Numbered from the stretch's first letter, positions 7,979 through 17,683 are shown. The stretch: 64,000 bases of DNA from Geomonas anaerohicana (GCF_016458305.1 NZ_JAEMHL010000002.1:186001-250000), one strand, 5' to 3'. The notes: generated by a model from the letters alone, not told the origin. A program made the numbers and translations.

Positions 7979-9747
7979 GCCATGAACTCCTTTTCGGGCA
8001 CGGTGAAGGTGAGCCGCGCCGTGGTGCCTGCGCCGGGGGCGGAGCTGAAGGAGAGTTCGCCGCCGTGCTCCTTGACGATGCCGCTGGAAACCGACAGCCC
8101 GAGGCCGGTGCCGCCGCTGTCGCGCTTGGTGGTGAAGAAGGGATCGGTCAGGCGCGGCAGGTGTTCCGGCGCAATCCCCGTTCCCTGGTCGCGTACCTCC
8201 ATGATCACCTGCCTTGTCTCCGCATCGAACCAGGTGACCAGCTCGATGCCCCGCTCCGGTGAAGGAAGCGCCTGGCAGGCGTTCACCAAAAGGTTCACCA
8301 CCACCTGTTCGATACGCTGGGCGCTGCCGTTGAGCCGCGGGATACCGGCCCCGAGGCTCACGCTGAAATGTTCCGTGCTCTTCTCCACCAGGTTGGTCAG
8401 AAGCCGCAGCGCCGCCTGCACCGTCTCGTTCAGGTCGAACTCCGCCGCCTGTCCCGGCTCCTGCTGCCGCGCGAAATCCTTCAGGTCCTCGACGATCAGC
8501 TTCACCCGCCGCGATCCCTCCTGCATCTGCTGCATGAGCTTCGGAAGCGCCTCGCGCATGCGCGAGTAGGAAAGCCCGCCGAACTCAAAGTCTCCATTCT
8601 TCTCGTAGTACTCCTCGAGAATCGGCTCCGCGTCCCGAAACGCCTCCATCACCACCGGCAGGTTCAACAGGATCAGCCCGTTGGGGTTGTTGATCTCGTG
8701 CGCCACGCCGGAGACCAGGATCCCCAGCGCGGCCATCTTGTCCGCCTGGACCAGCTGCTGCTGCCGGTTTCTCAACTCCTCCTCGGCGTGGCGGCGCTCC
8801 TCAACCTCGCGGGTCAGCTCCGCGGTACGGGTGTCCACCTCCCGCCGCAGTGTCCGCGACCAGATGACGGCGCCGCCGGCGAGAAGGATCAGCGGCAGCA
8901 CCACCACCGCGCCGTACCTGAACACCTCGCTCCAGGTGAGCCCTGGCGGTTCCAGGACCCCGAGCCACCGGTTGTAGATCTTCTGGTACTCACCGGTGTT
9001 CTTCAAAATGGCGAGCCCCTCGTTGAAGCGGGCTAAGAGCGCCGCGTTCCCCTTCTTCACCGCGAAGCAGTACTGCTGCGCCGATACCGGGTCGCCCACC
9101 GCTTCCAGGTTGGAAAGCCCCAGCTCCCGGATCAGGTACAGGCCGGGGAGTTTCGCCATCACCGCGTAGTCGTGCTTGCCCGAGGCCAGCGCGCGCAGCA
9201 CGTCGGCGTGGGTCGGGACCGGGATCACCTTGGCGCCGACGCGCTGCGCGGCCAGGAACTCCTGCATGATGCCGTCGTTGAGCACCAGGACCTCCTTGCC
9301 GCGTAGGTCGGCCAGGGTGGGATGCCGGGTGCCCCCTTTGCGGGCGAAGATGGAGTGGTGCACGATGGTGTGCGGCGGAGAGAAATCGACGCTTTTGGCG
9401 CGCTCGTCCGAGAAGGACATCCCCTCCAAGAGGTCGACGTCCCCCCTGACCAGGTCCTGGCGCCGTTCCGACCACGCCCCCAGCCGTATTTCCACCTTGA
9501 GCCCCATCACCCGGGCCACGGCGCGGGTCAGCTCCACGTTGTAGCCGGTTGGCTTGTCGTCCTTGTCCAGGAACTCGTAAGGAGGGTAGCTGCGGTCGCC
9601 GCCGACGACGACCAGCGAGGGAGCCGGGTCGGCGGCCGGGGCCGGGTGCGCGCAGATGACGGCGCAGAGGGAGAGAACGGCGGCGACGATAAGACGCAGG
9701 TGCCGGTGGCATTGGCTTTGGCGCTGAATGACGGTTACTGACGGCAT
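7975..9747 (-). CDS. Sensor histidine kinase with periplasmic amino-acid-binding-type domain
   Basis: 590 residues. An N-terminal signal or anchor segment (18-38) is followed by a bacterial extracellular solute-binding family 3 domain (about 44-265; GDRSYPPYEFLDKDDKPTGY is typical), a membrane helix (about 276-296), a coiled coil, a HisKA domain with H350 in SGVAHEINNPNG, and a HATPase domain (N box NLLVNACQAL, G boxes DQGTGIA and GGTGLGL). It probably senses a small polar ligand such as an amino acid or organic acid directly in the periplasm and phosphorylates the sigma-54 regulator encoded immediately downstream. No clear Shine-Dalgarno sequence precedes the chosen ATG, so the exact start is uncertain. 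Confidence 0.92.
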   Translation of the reverse strand: MPSVTVIQRQSQCHRHLRLIVAAVLSLCAVICAHPAPAADPAPSLVVVGGDRSYPPYEFLDKDDKPTGYNVELTRAVARVMGLKVEIRLGAWSERRQDLVRGDVDLLEGMSFSDERAKSVDFSPPHTIVHHSIFARKGGTRHPTLADLRGKEVLVLNDGIMQEFLAAQRVGAKVIPVPTHADVLRALASGKHDYAVMAKLPGLYLIRELGLSNLEAVGDPVSAQQYCFAVKKGNAALLARFNEGLAILKNTGEYQKIYNRWLGVLEPPGLTWSEVFRYGAVVVLPLILLAGGAVIWSRTLRREVDTRTAELTREVEERRHAEEELRNRQQQLVQADKMAALGILVSGVAHEINNPNGLILLNLPVVMEAFRDAEPILEEYYEKNGDFEFGGLSYSRMREALPKLMQQMQEGSRRVKLIVEDLKDFARQQEPGQAAEFDLNETVQAALRLLTNLVEKSTEHFSVSLGAGIPRLNGSAQRIEQVVVNLLVNACQALPSPERGIELVTWFDAETRQVIMEVRDQGTGIAPEHLPRLTDPFFTTKRDSGGTGLGLSVSSGIVKEHGGELSFSSAPGAGTTARLTFTVPEKEFMA

Positions 9748-9939
9748 GGATGCAGCTTATCTGTCAAATCTGCGAGTTGCAAGGGCATCTGCTGTCAGAG
9801 ACAGGACAAGCCGGCGGCTGATACATTATTTTTTGCCAATGTGATATGGTCTGTCCCTTTAAGTCCTCAAGCACGAGGCTCCACGCACCGAAATATTGAA
9901 GGTGAAACATTCCTTCAGCAAGATTGTGAGAGGTAAGTT

Positions 9940-11838
9940 ATGAACCTGAGAAACAAGGTCAACGTGACGGTAGTGATTGCTTTTGCCATAGCCATCGTCG
10001 CCCTGATCATCACCGCCGCCACCAGTTCGCGCAAGATCATGGGCAGCATGGTCAACGCCTCGCAGCAGTCCATTGCCGGCGACAACGCCGCCAGCGTCGA
10101 CTCCTGGCTGCTCAGCAAACAGGCCATCATCGCTGCGGGAGCCAAGGAACTTTCCAAGGAGTCGGGGCAGTCCAAGGAGTACCTGGGCAACCTGGTCCGG
10201 CTTTTGGCCTCTGCCGGTGGCTTCTCCACCGTCTATCCGGGCTACGAGAACGGCTTGTTCGTCTCCTCCGACGGCTGGGTACCCGACGCGGGATGGGACC
10301 ATCGCAAGCGCCCCTGGTACGAGAAGGCCAAGGCGGAGATGAAGGTATCCCAGACAGAGCCGTACCAGGATGCCCAGACCGGCAAGACCATCATCTCCTT
10401 CATCGCGCCCATCACTGCCGGCGGCAGCTTCACCGGCGTGCTCAGTTCCGACATCATGCTCGACGACGTCATCAAGCAGGTGTTGAACGTGAAGGTCGGC
10501 AGCACCGGCTACGCCTTCATCATGGACAAGACCGGCAAGATCCTGGTGCATCCGAAAAAAGAGCTCGTGCTCAAGAAAAAGTTCCAGGAAGTGACCTCCG
10601 GGCTCGACGACCTGAGCGCGAAACTTGCCGCCGCCCCCAACGGCAGCCTCGAATACCAGATGGGGGACGTCGCCAAGATCGCTTCCTACGCGCGCATCCC
10701 CGCCGCGGACTGGTATCTCTGTGTCACGGCCGACAAGGCCGACGTCTTCGCGCCGGTGAACAAGCAGGTGCGGGCGCTCATGGTCATCGGCGCCATCTTC
10801 CTTGCCGGCGGCATCGCCGTCATCTTCTTCATCGTGATGAGGCTGCTCAGTCCGTTGGGCGTGCTCTGCACCCGCGTCGCCGACCTGGCCGAAGGGGAGG
10901 GGGACCTGACCAAGAGGGTCGACGTCGGGCACCGCAGTGACGAGATCGGGCTATTGGCGGAGAAGCTGAACACCTTCGTGGAGAGCATGGGGAGCATCAT
11001 CTCCCAGATCGCCTCCGCCTCCCGGTCGCTTGCCTCCGAATCCAACGCGCTCACCTCGACCTCCATGTCCATCTCGGTCGGCGCCGAGTCGGTAGCCGGG
11101 CAGACCGCGACCGTGGCCACCGCCAGCGAGGAGATGGCCGCCACCGCCGCCGACATCGCCAGCAACTGTCACCGCGCCGCCGACAGCGCGCAGCACGCCG
11201 CCGACACCACCCAGGAAGGGTTCAAGGTCGTTTCCAGTACCGTGGAAGGAATCCGCTACCGCGGCCGTCAGACCCGCCAGAACGCCGACCGCATCTCCTC
11301 GCTGGGCGAGCGCTCCGAGCAGATCGGCGCCATCGTGGCGACCATCGAGGACATCGCCGACCAGACCAACCTCTTGGCCCTGAACGCAGCCATCGAGGCC
11401 GCCCGCGCCGGCGAGCAGGGGCGTGGTTTTGCCGTCGTCGCCGACGAAGTGCGGGCTTTGGCCGAGCGCACCACCCGCGCCACCAAGGAGATCGGCGACA
11501 TGATCAAGGCGATCCAGCAGGAGACCAGGGACGCCATCACCTCCATGGAGGAAGGGGTGCGCGGCACCGAGCAGGGCGCCGTCGAGGCCGAGCAGTTGGA
11601 GGGGGCCCTGAAGAAGATCCTGGAGCAGGTGAACGACGTCACCGCCCAGGTGAGCCAGATCGCCACCGCCGCGGAGGAGCAGGGGGCCACCACCGGCGAG
11701 ATCACCAACAACATTCAGCAGGTGACCTCCGTGGTGCAGGAGACCGCCAGCGGTGCCCAGGACTCCGCCCAGTCCGCCTCCCGTCTCTCCGAGCTCTCCG
11801 GCGAACTGCAGCGCATCGTCGGCAAGTTCAAGCTCTAG
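9940..11838 (+). CDS. Methyl-accepting chemotaxis protein with dCache sensor domain
   Basis: 632 residues: a membrane helix at about 7-29, a periplasmic Cache-type domain (about 35-275; [20 protein letters not shown] and the [12 protein letters not shown] region are typical), a second helix near 278-300, a HAMP domain, and the cytoplasmic signalling domain with the conserved hairpin tip ([20 protein letters not shown]). It would transmit ligand occupancy to a CheA/CheW complex. dCache domains usually bind amino acids, organic acids or similar small ligands; which one cannot be read here. It is divergent from the kinase/regulator pair with a 192-base shared upstream region. Confidence 0.93.
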   Translation: MNLRNKVNVTVVIAFAIAIVALIITAATSSRKIMGSMVNASQQSIAGDNAASVDSWLLSKQAIIAAGAKELSKESGQSKEYLGNLVRLLASAGGFSTVYPGYENGLFVSSDGWVPDAGWDHRKRPWYEKAKAEMKVSQTEPYQDAQTGKTIISFIAPITAGGSFTGVLSSDIMLDDVIKQVLNVKVGSTGYAFIMDKTGKILVHPKKELVLKKKFQEVTSGLDDLSAKLAAAPNGSLEYQMGDVAKIASYARIPAADWYLCVTADKADVFAPVNKQVRALMVIGAIFLAGGIAVIFFIVMRLLSPLGVLCTRVADLAEGEGDLTKRVDVGHRSDEIGLLAEKLNTFVESMGSIISQIASASRSLASESNALTSTSMSISVGAESVAGQTATVATASEEMAATAADIASNCHRAADSAQHAADTTQEGFKVVSSTVEGIRYRGRQTRQNADRISSLGERSEQIGAIVATIEDIADQTNLLALNAAIEAARAGEQGRGFAVVADEVRALAERTTRATKEIGDMIKAIQQETRDAITSMEEGVRGTEQGAVEAEQLEGALKKILEQVNDVTAQVSQIATAAEEQGATTGEITNNIQQVTSVVQETASGAQDSAQSASRLSELSGELQRIVGKFKL

Positions 11839-11861
11839 GGCGGAAAGGCAGAAAGGCAGAA

Positions 11862-11889
11862 GGGACAGGCTCCGTCAGGTGCCTGTCCC
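11862..11889. repeat. C-type palindromic repeat (GGGACAGG..CCTGTCCC)
   Basis: An imperfect palindrome with arms GGGACAGGC and GCCTGTCCC, starting 24 bases after the chemotaxis gene stop. A related unit is at 15181-15208, and longer relatives are at 6302, 6525 and 15256. It could fold as a terminator-like hairpin but lacks a T tract. Confidence 0.75.
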
Positions 11890-12129
11890 TCTAGCGGCAC
11901 GCTCCTTTCAGCCCACCCAGCAATTCCAACTGTAGGGGCGAATAATCATTCGCCCGTCTTTGGCTCCTGTTTGACATCTCCTCTCAATTCCAGCAATTGT
12001 TCCCATACCATCCCGCCTCGCGTGTCTGTTGTGTGGCTCATTGACACGTAGAGCGCCTCGTAAAAGCAGCCTGTCCCCTTTTCATTTCCTTTTCATTTGC
12101 GCCTTTTCTTCTGCTGCACGAGCCCTCGC

Positions 12130-12163
12130 GCCCCCCTTTTGCGAAGGGGGGACAGGGGGAATT
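12130..12163. repeat. D-type repeat (CCCCCTTTTGCGAAGGGGG family)
   Basis: An inverted repeat of C-run, TTTTGCGAA and G-run followed by ACAGGGGGAATTT. Close relatives occur at 17759-17793, 62130-62165 and 62207-62245, always between genes. Confidence 0.75.
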
Positions 12164-12347
12164 TGTCCGGTGCCTTCCTTAACATCTATCGGTCAAACCG
12201 ATCCATCTGATGTTGTTTTTTGAATATATCAATTTGACTTTATTAAGTCCGCTTGATAGTTTCACGCCCGCCCGATAAGGGTGCATGGGCCGGTTTGTTC
12301 TTCGCAGTTGCTGCGATTTGAGAGATGAATCCTGAGGAGGAAATGTA

Positions 12348-14258
12348 ATGAAACATGTAGTGAAGGGCATGCTGCTCATGATGCTCTGTGCGCTGGTGCT
12401 AACCGGGTGCGGCAGCAGCGTCACGGACAAGACCGCCACCAAGGCGAAACTCGTAGCCGCGGCAACGGAGTTTCCCAATGCGGATCTCCTGGTCTCTGCT
12501 GATTCGGTGCAGCAAAGCCTGCAGGCAACCGATCTCCTGATCATCGACGCGCGCGCCGCGTCGGCCTACGCGGCGGGACATCTCCCCGGCGCCATCAACC
12601 TGCAGCACAGCGCCTTCTGGACCAAGGGCGCCGGCCTCAAGGATACCGACACCCTGGCCACCCAACTCGGCGCCGCCGGCATCACCCGGCAGCAGAAGAT
12701 CGTCATCTACGACAACACCACGGCCTCGTGGGGGGCTGCGGGACGTCTCTTCTGGATGCTCGAGTACCTGGGCTGCAGCGACGTCCACATCCTGGACGGC
12801 GGCTGGGACAAGTGGTCCGCCGACGCTCGTCCCACCAGTACCACTGCGGTGGTGAAGCCGGCCGCGACCTTTATCCCGAGCGTACAGGGCTCGCTCAGGG
12901 CCAACTCCGCCAAGATTGCCAGCCGACTCTACGACAACGACTTCGCCGTCATCGATACCCGCACCGACGAGGAGTTCGCCGGGTGGCAACTCTACGGTGA
13001 GACCCGCGGCGGCCACATCCCGCGCGCGGTAAACATCCCTTACGCCTGGTACTACAACAGCGACAAGTCCACCATCCGCTATCAGCAGCTCAAAACCATG
13101 CTGGAATCCCGCGGCATCACCCCCGACAAGGAAGTGACCGCCTACTGCACCGCCGGTATCCGCTCGGGTTACGCCTATTTCCTGCTCCGCCTCATGGGCT
13201 ACGGCAAATGCTCCAACTACGATGCCTCCGCCTGGGACTGGGCCGACAACACCTCCTATCCCATGGACAAGGCCACCAACTACGCCGACGCGGTGTACCC
13301 GGCCTGGGTCAAGGCGCTCATCGACTACCACAAGCCGGGGAGCACCTCGGCTGCGCCGCCGCAGTACTCCTATGACCGCAACCACAAGTACGTCATCTTC
13401 GAGACCCAGTGGGGGAGCTTCTCCGACATGGCCGCCGGCTGGGCCGACAACTCCTACCTGCTCGGGCACATCCCGGGTGCCATCCACTCCAACTCCGACG
13501 TCTACGAGAACGGCTACCCGCGCTGGTTCCTGCTTCCGGACGCCGAACTGAAGACCGCCCTGGGGAGCATGGGCATCACCCCCGACACCACCGTCGTGGT
13601 CTACAGCGACTCCAACATCTTCGCGGCGCGCCTGTGGTGGATCCTCAAGTATGCCGGCGTCACCGACGTCCGCTTCATGAACGGCGGCATCCAGGCCTGG
13701 CAGGCGGCGGGGTACCCGACCGAAACCGCCATCAACACCCCGGTGGCCACCACCTATACCGGTGCCACCAACCCCGCGCTGTTGGCCGGCACCGGCTACG
13801 TCGCCTCGGTCTACAACACCACCGCCAAGATGGTCGACGTGCGCGCCGGCAGCGAGTACACCGGCATGATCAGCGGCTACGGCTACGTGGTGAACAAGGG
13901 ACGCATCCCGGGCGCCACGTGGGCCTATAACGCGGACGATTCCGCCGGGATCTACGTCGACGCCGATGCCACCCTGAGAAGCTACGAAGAGGTGAAGTCG
14001 CTCTGGAGCGGCCTCGGCATCGACTTCAGCAAGGAAACCATCTTCTACTGCGGCAGCGGCTACCGTTCCGCCCTGGCTTACCTGTACGCGCACCTTATGG
14101 GCTACACCAACATCCGCAACTACTCGGACGGGTGGGAAGGGTGGTCCACCAACTACGTGGAAGATCCCGCCTACCTGGCGACCCCGGCCGTCCCGGGGAG
14201 CACCGACGGCTGGCGCCAGGATCCCTCCGGCCGTCCGGTGGCAACGGGCGGGCTGTAA
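12348..14258 (+). CDS. Lipoprotein with four rhodanese domains (two inactive/active pairs)
   Basis: 636 residues with a lipoprotein signal peptide (lipobox LTGC, Cys near residue 21), so probably anchored to the periplasmic face of a membrane. Four rhodanese modules follow. In modules 1 and 3 the active-site loop lacks cysteine (YDNTTASWG, YSDSNIFAA). Modules 2 and 4 keep it (YCTAGIRSGY, YCGSGYRSAL). This is two copies of the tandem arrangement in thiosulfate sulfurtransferases, where an inactive domain precedes an active one. The likely role is extracytoplasmic sulfane-sulfur transfer; donor and acceptor are unknown. GAGGAGG lies upstream of the ATG. A second exported rhodanese is encoded at 16838-17683. 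Confidence 0.9.
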   Translation: MKHVVKGMLLMMLCALVLTGCGSSVTDKTATKAKLVAAATEFPNADLLVSADSVQQSLQATDLLIIDARAASAYAAGHLPGAINLQHSAFWTKGAGLKDTDTLATQLGAAGITRQQKIVIYDNTTASWGAAGRLFWMLEYLGCSDVHILDGGWDKWSADARPTSTTAVVKPAATFIPSVQGSLRANSAKIASRLYDNDFAVIDTRTDEEFAGWQLYGETRGGHIPRAVNIPYAWYYNSDKSTIRYQQLKTMLESRGITPDKEVTAYCTAGIRSGYAYFLLRLMGYGKCSNYDASAWDWADNTSYPMDKATNYADAVYPAWVKALIDYHKPGSTSAAPPQYSYDRNHKYVIFETQWGSFSDMAAGWADNSYLLGHIPGAIHSNSDVYENGYPRWFLLPDAELKTALGSMGITPDTTVVVYSDSNIFAARLWWILKYAGVTDVRFMNGGIQAWQAAGYPTETAINTPVATTYTGATNPALLAGTGYVASVYNTTAKMVDVRAGSEYTGMISGYGYVVNKGRIPGATWAYNADDSAGIYVDADATLRSYEEVKSLWSGLGIDFSKETIFYCGSGYRSALAYLYAHLMGYTNIRNYSDGWEGWSTNYVEDPAYLATPAVPGSTDGWRQDPSGRPVATGGL

Positions 14259-14281
14259 AACGAACCAGTGACTCTCAGCAG

Positions 14282-14311
14282 GGAAGGCGCCGGCAGCGGC
14301 GCCTTCCTTTT
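14282..14311 (+). terminator. Intrinsic terminator after the four-rhodanese gene
   Basis: An 11-bp perfect stem (GGAAGGCGCCG / CGGCGCCTTCC) with a GCAG loop is followed by TTTT. It ends only 17 bases before the ATG of the next gene, so it could attenuate rather than fully separate transcription. Confidence 0.75.
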
Positions 14312-14328
14312 GATACAGGAAGGAAACC

Positions 14329-15168
14329 ATGAAAACGCTTCTCGCATCGCTGGCCGCGGTCGCCCTGGTCGCGGCCTTTTCGGCATCTTCGTGCTTTGCC
14401 GGCGCCTGGACCGCCAAAGAGGGGGGATATTACGAAAAAGCCTCCTTCAACTTCTACTACGCCGACAAGAGCTTCAACCCGGACGGCAACCGCAGGGACC
14501 TCTCCGACCACGGCACGTTCACCGACCACAACCTGAGCAACTACTTCGAGTACGGCGTCACCGACAGCCTCACCGTGCTCAATTCCCTCTCCTATAAGTG
14601 GCTCGAGAACGACAACGACCTGATGCGCGCCACGGCCCACGGCATCGGCGACATCGACCTCGGCGCCCGTTACCGCCTCTACCAAAGTGATGCCGTCGGC
14701 GTCGTTTCGACCCAGTTCCTGGTGAAAATCCCGGGGGGCTACGACAAGAACGACCCGCTGCCGCTGGGGAACGACCAGTACGACACCGAACTGCGCCTGC
14801 TCTACGGTCGCTCCCTGTACCCGACGCTCCCAGGCTACGCGAACCTGGAGATCGGCTACCGCCTGCGTGCCGGTGACCCCTCCGACGAACTGCGCTACCT
14901 CGTCGAGGTCGGCTTCGACCTGGGCAAGAACTTCTTCACCCGCGCCAAGCTGGACGGCATCTACAGCATCGACAACGGCAAGAAGGTGGACGGCTCCGGC
15001 AACCCGACCACGACCAACAACTTCGACCTCGGCAAGCTCGACCTGACCCTGGGGTACCAGGTCACGCCGGCCATGGGGGTCGAACTCGGCTATCGCCCGG
15101 ACCTCTACGGCCAGAACACCGCCGCCGGCGCCAACTACTCGGTCGCACTCTACTTCAAGACACCGTAA
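14329..15168 (+). CDS. Putative outer-membrane beta-barrel protein
   Basis: 279 residues with a clear Sec signal peptide (cleavage near SCFAG-AW). The mature protein is built from alternating polar/hydrophobic strands with many aromatic girdle residues and ends in an aromatic-rich strand (NYSVALYFKTP), typical of outer-membrane barrels. It resembles the loose group of transporter or phenol-degradation meta-pathway-like outer-membrane proteins in Geobacter, but no specific substrate can be given. AGGAAGG precedes the ATG. It sits between two exported sulfurtransferase genes, which may hint at a related extracytoplasmic role (inference). Confidence 0.7.
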   Translation: MKTLLASLAAVALVAAFSASSCFAGAWTAKEGGYYEKASFNFYYADKSFNPDGNRRDLSDHGTFTDHNLSNYFEYGVTDSLTVLNSLSYKWLENDNDLMRATAHGIGDIDLGARYRLYQSDAVGVVSTQFLVKIPGGYDKNDPLPLGNDQYDTELRLLYGRSLYPTLPGYANLEIGYRLRAGDPSDELRYLVEVGFDLGKNFFTRAKLDGIYSIDNGKKVDGSGNPTTTNNFDLGKLDLTLGYQVTPAMGVELGYRPDLYGQNTAAGANYSVALYFKTP

Positions 15169-15180
15169 CAAAAGGCAGAA

Positions 15181-15285
15181 GGGACAGGCTCCGTCAGGTG
15201 CCTGTCCCTCTAAGCGGAACGTTCCCTTCTGCCACCCACCTTACCCAAGCCCTAAGGGGACAGGCACCTTGCGGAGCCAGTCCCC
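15181..15285. repeat. Two C-type palindromic repeats in tandem
   Basis: Units at 15181-15208 (GGGACAGGC..GCCTGTCCC) and 15256-15285 (GGGGACAGGCACC..AGTCCCC). The second is nearly identical to the C units at 6302 and 6525. They lie in the 181-base gap between the barrel gene and the TVP38 gene. Confidence 0.75.
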
Positions 15286-15349
15286 TCCTTCGGTGGTGGA
15301 GAACCAACGCGGATCACTAACAGAGCAGCAGCAAAAGGAGGCATGTGCC

Positions 15350-16066
15350 GTGTCGCGGCAAGAAAACCACATGAAAGGACCGGGGGCGCGCCAAAAGAGC
15401 CCCTGGCAGCCGGTCATACTGATCGCCCTGGTTGCCTTCGCCGTCGCCGGCGTCCAACTCTCGGGAGCGAGGGAATATCTCCAGCAGGACCGCCTGCGGG
15501 CGCTGATCGGCTCCTACGGCACGCTGGCTCCGGTCATCTACGTCCTCATCTACTCCCTGGCGCCGGTACTTTTCCTCCCGGCGCTGCCGCTCACCCTGGT
15601 TGGCGGGATCGTCTTCGGCCCCCTGTGGGGCGTCGTCTACACCATCGTCGGCGCCACCACGGGCGCCTCGCTCGCCTTCCTGGCCGCCCGCTATGCCGCG
15701 CGCGACTGGGTGGCGGCCAGGCTCACCGGCGCCAAGTGGGAGAGGCTCGATAGCGAGGTGGCGCAGCATGGCTGGAAAGTAGTCGCCTTCACCCGGTTGA
15801 TCCCCGCCTTCCCCTTCAACCTCTTGAACTACGCCTTCGGGCTCACCAAGGTTCGCTTCGCCCACTACCTGCTGGCGAGCTTTGTCTGCATGCTCCCCGC
15901 GACCGTCGCCTTCATCGTCTTCTCCAGTTCGCTGCTCGATCTGCTCGGCGGCCGGGTTTCGCCCGCGCTCCTCGCGGGTATCTCCCTCATTTTGGTGGTG
16001 GTCCTGGTCCCGGTGTGCTACCGTCGCCGCAAAGCGCGCCAGGGAGGTTTTGCAGCGACTGAATGA
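15350..16066 (+). CDS. TVP38/TMEM64 family (DedA-like, SNARE-associated) membrane protein
   Basis: 238 residues starting at a GTG with GGAGG eight bases upstream; the downstream ATG at 15371 has no ribosome-binding site. Several membrane helices flank the family core, including FLPALPLTLVGGIVFGPLWG, GASLAFLAARY and FTRLIPAFPFNLLNYAFGLT. Related proteins act in membrane homeostasis and are proposed lipid scramblases or transporters. The gene overlaps the next by ATGA and probably starts a two-gene unit with the glycosyltransferase, suggesting a lipid-linked sugar pathway. Confidence 0.88.
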   Translation: MSRQENHMKGPGARQKSPWQPVILIALVAFAVAGVQLSGAREYLQQDRLRALIGSYGTLAPVIYVLIYSLAPVLFLPALPLTLVGGIVFGPLWGVVYTIVGATTGASLAFLAARYAARDWVAARLTGAKWERLDSEVAQHGWKVVAFTRLIPAFPFNLLNYAFGLTKVRFAHYLLASFVCMLPATVAFIVFSSSLLDLLGGRVSPALLAGISLILVVVLVPVCYRRRKARQGGFAATE

Positions 16067-16821
16067 GTGATTGTGCAGCAGAAACAGTGTTGGTGATACC
16101 GGCCAGGAACGAGGAGGCGGCGCTGCCCGGCGTATTGGCCCGGGTTCCCGCGGAGATCGGCCGCGTCGTCGTGGTCGATAACGGTTCCAGCGATGCGACG
16201 GCACAGGTGGCGGCCTCTTTCGGTGCGGCGGTGGTGTACGAGCCCGTGCCGGGTTACGGCCGGGCCTGTCTCGCCGGGCTGGCCGCCTTGCGCGACGCTC
16301 CCCCCGCCATAGTCGCCTTCGTCGATGCCGACGGCAGCGACGACCTCTCGCTGTTCCCGGAACTGCTCGCCCCTGTTTGTGCCGGGGAGGTCGATCTCAT
16401 GCTCGGGCGGCGCGTCCCGGTTGAAAACGGAGCGCTCAGCTTCCAGCAGCGCTTCGGTCACCACCTGGCCACGGCGCTGATCCGGCTTTTCTGGGGGCAT
16501 CGTTTCCGTGATCTCGGGCCGATGCGGGTAATCGGCTGGGAGGCGCTGGAGCAGCTTGCCATGCAGGATGAGGCGTTCGGGTGGACCGTAGAGATGCAGG
16601 TTCGGGCGGTGCGCCACGGGTTGAAGATCGGCGAGGTGGACGTCCCGTACCGCCGGCGCAGCGCCGGCGTATCCAAGATCAGCCGGACCGTCAGTGGCAC
16701 CGTTCAGGCCGGTTGCACCATCCTCTGGGTCATCGCGCGCGAGCTCTGCTCGGAGTTGACCACCGGGAAACTTGTAAAAAGAAGGTCCCACGTTCCCCCC
16801 GCGGGGGGATTTGATTGTTGA
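16063..16821 (+). CDS. Family 2 glycosyltransferase, DPM1-like
   Basis: 252 residues of the GT-A fold. N-terminal VLVIPARNEEAALPGVL, VVVDNGSSDATAQVA and the metal-binding AFVDADGSDD are the hallmarks of polyprenyl-phosphate sugar synthases and related GT2 enzymes. No C-terminal membrane helix pair is obvious, so it may be cytosolic or peripheral. It is translationally coupled to the TVP38 gene (ATGA overlap). It probably transfers a sugar from a nucleotide donor to a lipid carrier; donor and acceptor are not readable. Confidence 0.88.
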   Translation: MSDCAAETVLVIPARNEEAALPGVLARVPAEIGRVVVVDNGSSDATAQVAASFGAAVVYEPVPGYGRACLAGLAALRDAPPAIVAFVDADGSDDLSLFPELLAPVCAGEVDLMLGRRVPVENGALSFQQRFGHHLATALIRLFWGHRFRDLGPMRVIGWEALEQLAMQDEAFGWTVEMQVRAVRHGLKIGEVDVPYRRRSAGVSKISRTVSGTVQAGCTILWVIARELCSELTTGKLVKRRSHVPPAGGFDC

Positions 16822-16837
16822 ATGAAGGAGACAGTAG

Positions 16838-17683
16838 ATGTTTAAAATATTGACCGCTGTTCTGGCCCTACTCTTGGTCCAGATCATCCTCCCCTGGTCC
16901 GCGCAGGCTGGGGACCTCGCGCTCATCGACGCCGCTCAGCTGAAGGGAAGTGCTGCCAGCTATGTCGTTCTCGATGCCCGTCCCCGCGCCGAGTGGCTGG
17001 CCGGCCACATCCCGGGTGCCATCTCCTTTTCCTGGGACGAGTACACCCGCACCGACGCCCGCGGCGTTAAGTACAGCTCCTTTCCTCCCGGCGAACTGGC
17101 CGCTCTCCTTGGTGCGATGGGGATCTCCGAGCGCACCCCGCTGGTCATCTACGGCGATGCGGACAAGAGTTGGGGTGGGGAAGGGTACGACGCCTGGCTT
17201 TTCTCATGGCTTGGGCACAAAGGAGCGGTCCGCCTCCTAAACGGCGGCATCCAGTCCTGGCGCGGCGCCGGGCTGCCGCTTATCGCTGGAGCGGAAGCGC
17301 GGCAGGTAAAGAAGGTCCCCTACCTGTTCCAGGCAAAGCCGCGTACCGTGGTCTCCACCGAAGAACTGCAGGGGCAAAAGGATGCCTGCACCGTGATCGA
17401 CGTCCGTTCCACCTTCGAATGGTTGAAGGGGAGGATCCCCGGTGCGGTGCACATCCCCTGGGACGACTTTTACACCGGGAAAGAGCGCAGGCCGCTGAAC
17501 GGGGCGGAACTGCGCAAGCTCCTGACCAAGCATGGCGTTGACCTGAAAAAGCCGGTCGTGTATTACTGCCTGGGCGGTGTTCGTTCCGGCTATGCCTGGA
17601 CCGTGCACCAGTTGGCCGGTCTCCCCGAAGCGAGAAATTACAAGGGCGGCTGGGAAGCCTGGGACAAGAGGGACGTGCGCTAG
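16838..17683 (+). CDS. Exported two-domain rhodanese (thiosulfate sulfurtransferase-like)
   Basis: 281 residues with a signal peptide (hydrophobic residues 4-20, likely cleavage after AQA). Domain 1 lacks the catalytic cysteine (IYGDADKSWGG). Domain 2 has it in YYCLGGVRSGYAW. This matches TST-type enzymes that move sulfane sulfur from thiosulfate or persulfides to an acceptor. It follows the glycosyltransferase gene by 16 bases with GAAGGAG upstream of the ATG. It resembles one half of the four-domain lipoprotein at 12348-14258. Confidence 0.9.
   Translation: MFKILTAVLALLLVQIILPWSAQAGDLALIDAAQLKGSAASYVVLDARPRAEWLAGHIPGAISFSWDEYTRTDARGVKYSSFPPGELAALLGAMGISERTPLVIYGDADKSWGGEGYDAWLFSWLGHKGAVRLLNGGIQSWRGAGLPLIAGAEARQVKKVPYLFQAKPRTVVSTEELQGQKDACTVIDVRSTFEWLKGRIPGAVHIPWDDFYTGKERRPLNGAELRKLLTKHGVDLKKPVVYYCLGGVRSGYAWTVHQLAGLPEARNYKGGWEAWDKRDVR

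Larger units (their letters stand above)
11839..12347. other. Intergenic region with two repeat units and a long leader
   Basis: No gene seen. It holds a C-type palindrome at 11862-11889 and a second repeat at 12130-12163 (a CCCCCCTTTTGCGAAGGGGGG-like inverted repeat). The last 180 bases before the rhodanese lipoprotein gene are AT-richer and probably contain its promoter, but no confident -35/-10 pair could be chosen. Confidence 0.5.

Noticed and set aside
6089-8569. A long plus-strand open frame across the repeat block and the response regulator
   Set aside because: The block consists of palindromes that stay open by chance, and the remainder is antisense of the sigma-54 regulator and kinase.
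11220-11310. Suspected double frameshift in the chemotaxis protein ([15 protein letters not shown] stretch)
   Set aside because: The same wording (GI-x-x-RGR-x-TR-x-NA) is familiar from intact Geobacter chemoreceptors, so the frame is judged correct.
12200-12347. Possible cyclic-di-GMP or other riboswitch in the leader of the rhodanese lipoprotein
   Set aside because: The conserved GEMM sequence blocks could not be found; no class matched by eye.
12399-14417. A 672-codon open frame opposite the rhodanese lipoprotein
   Set aside because: Antisense of a lipoprotein with four rhodanese domains; composition typical of a shadow.
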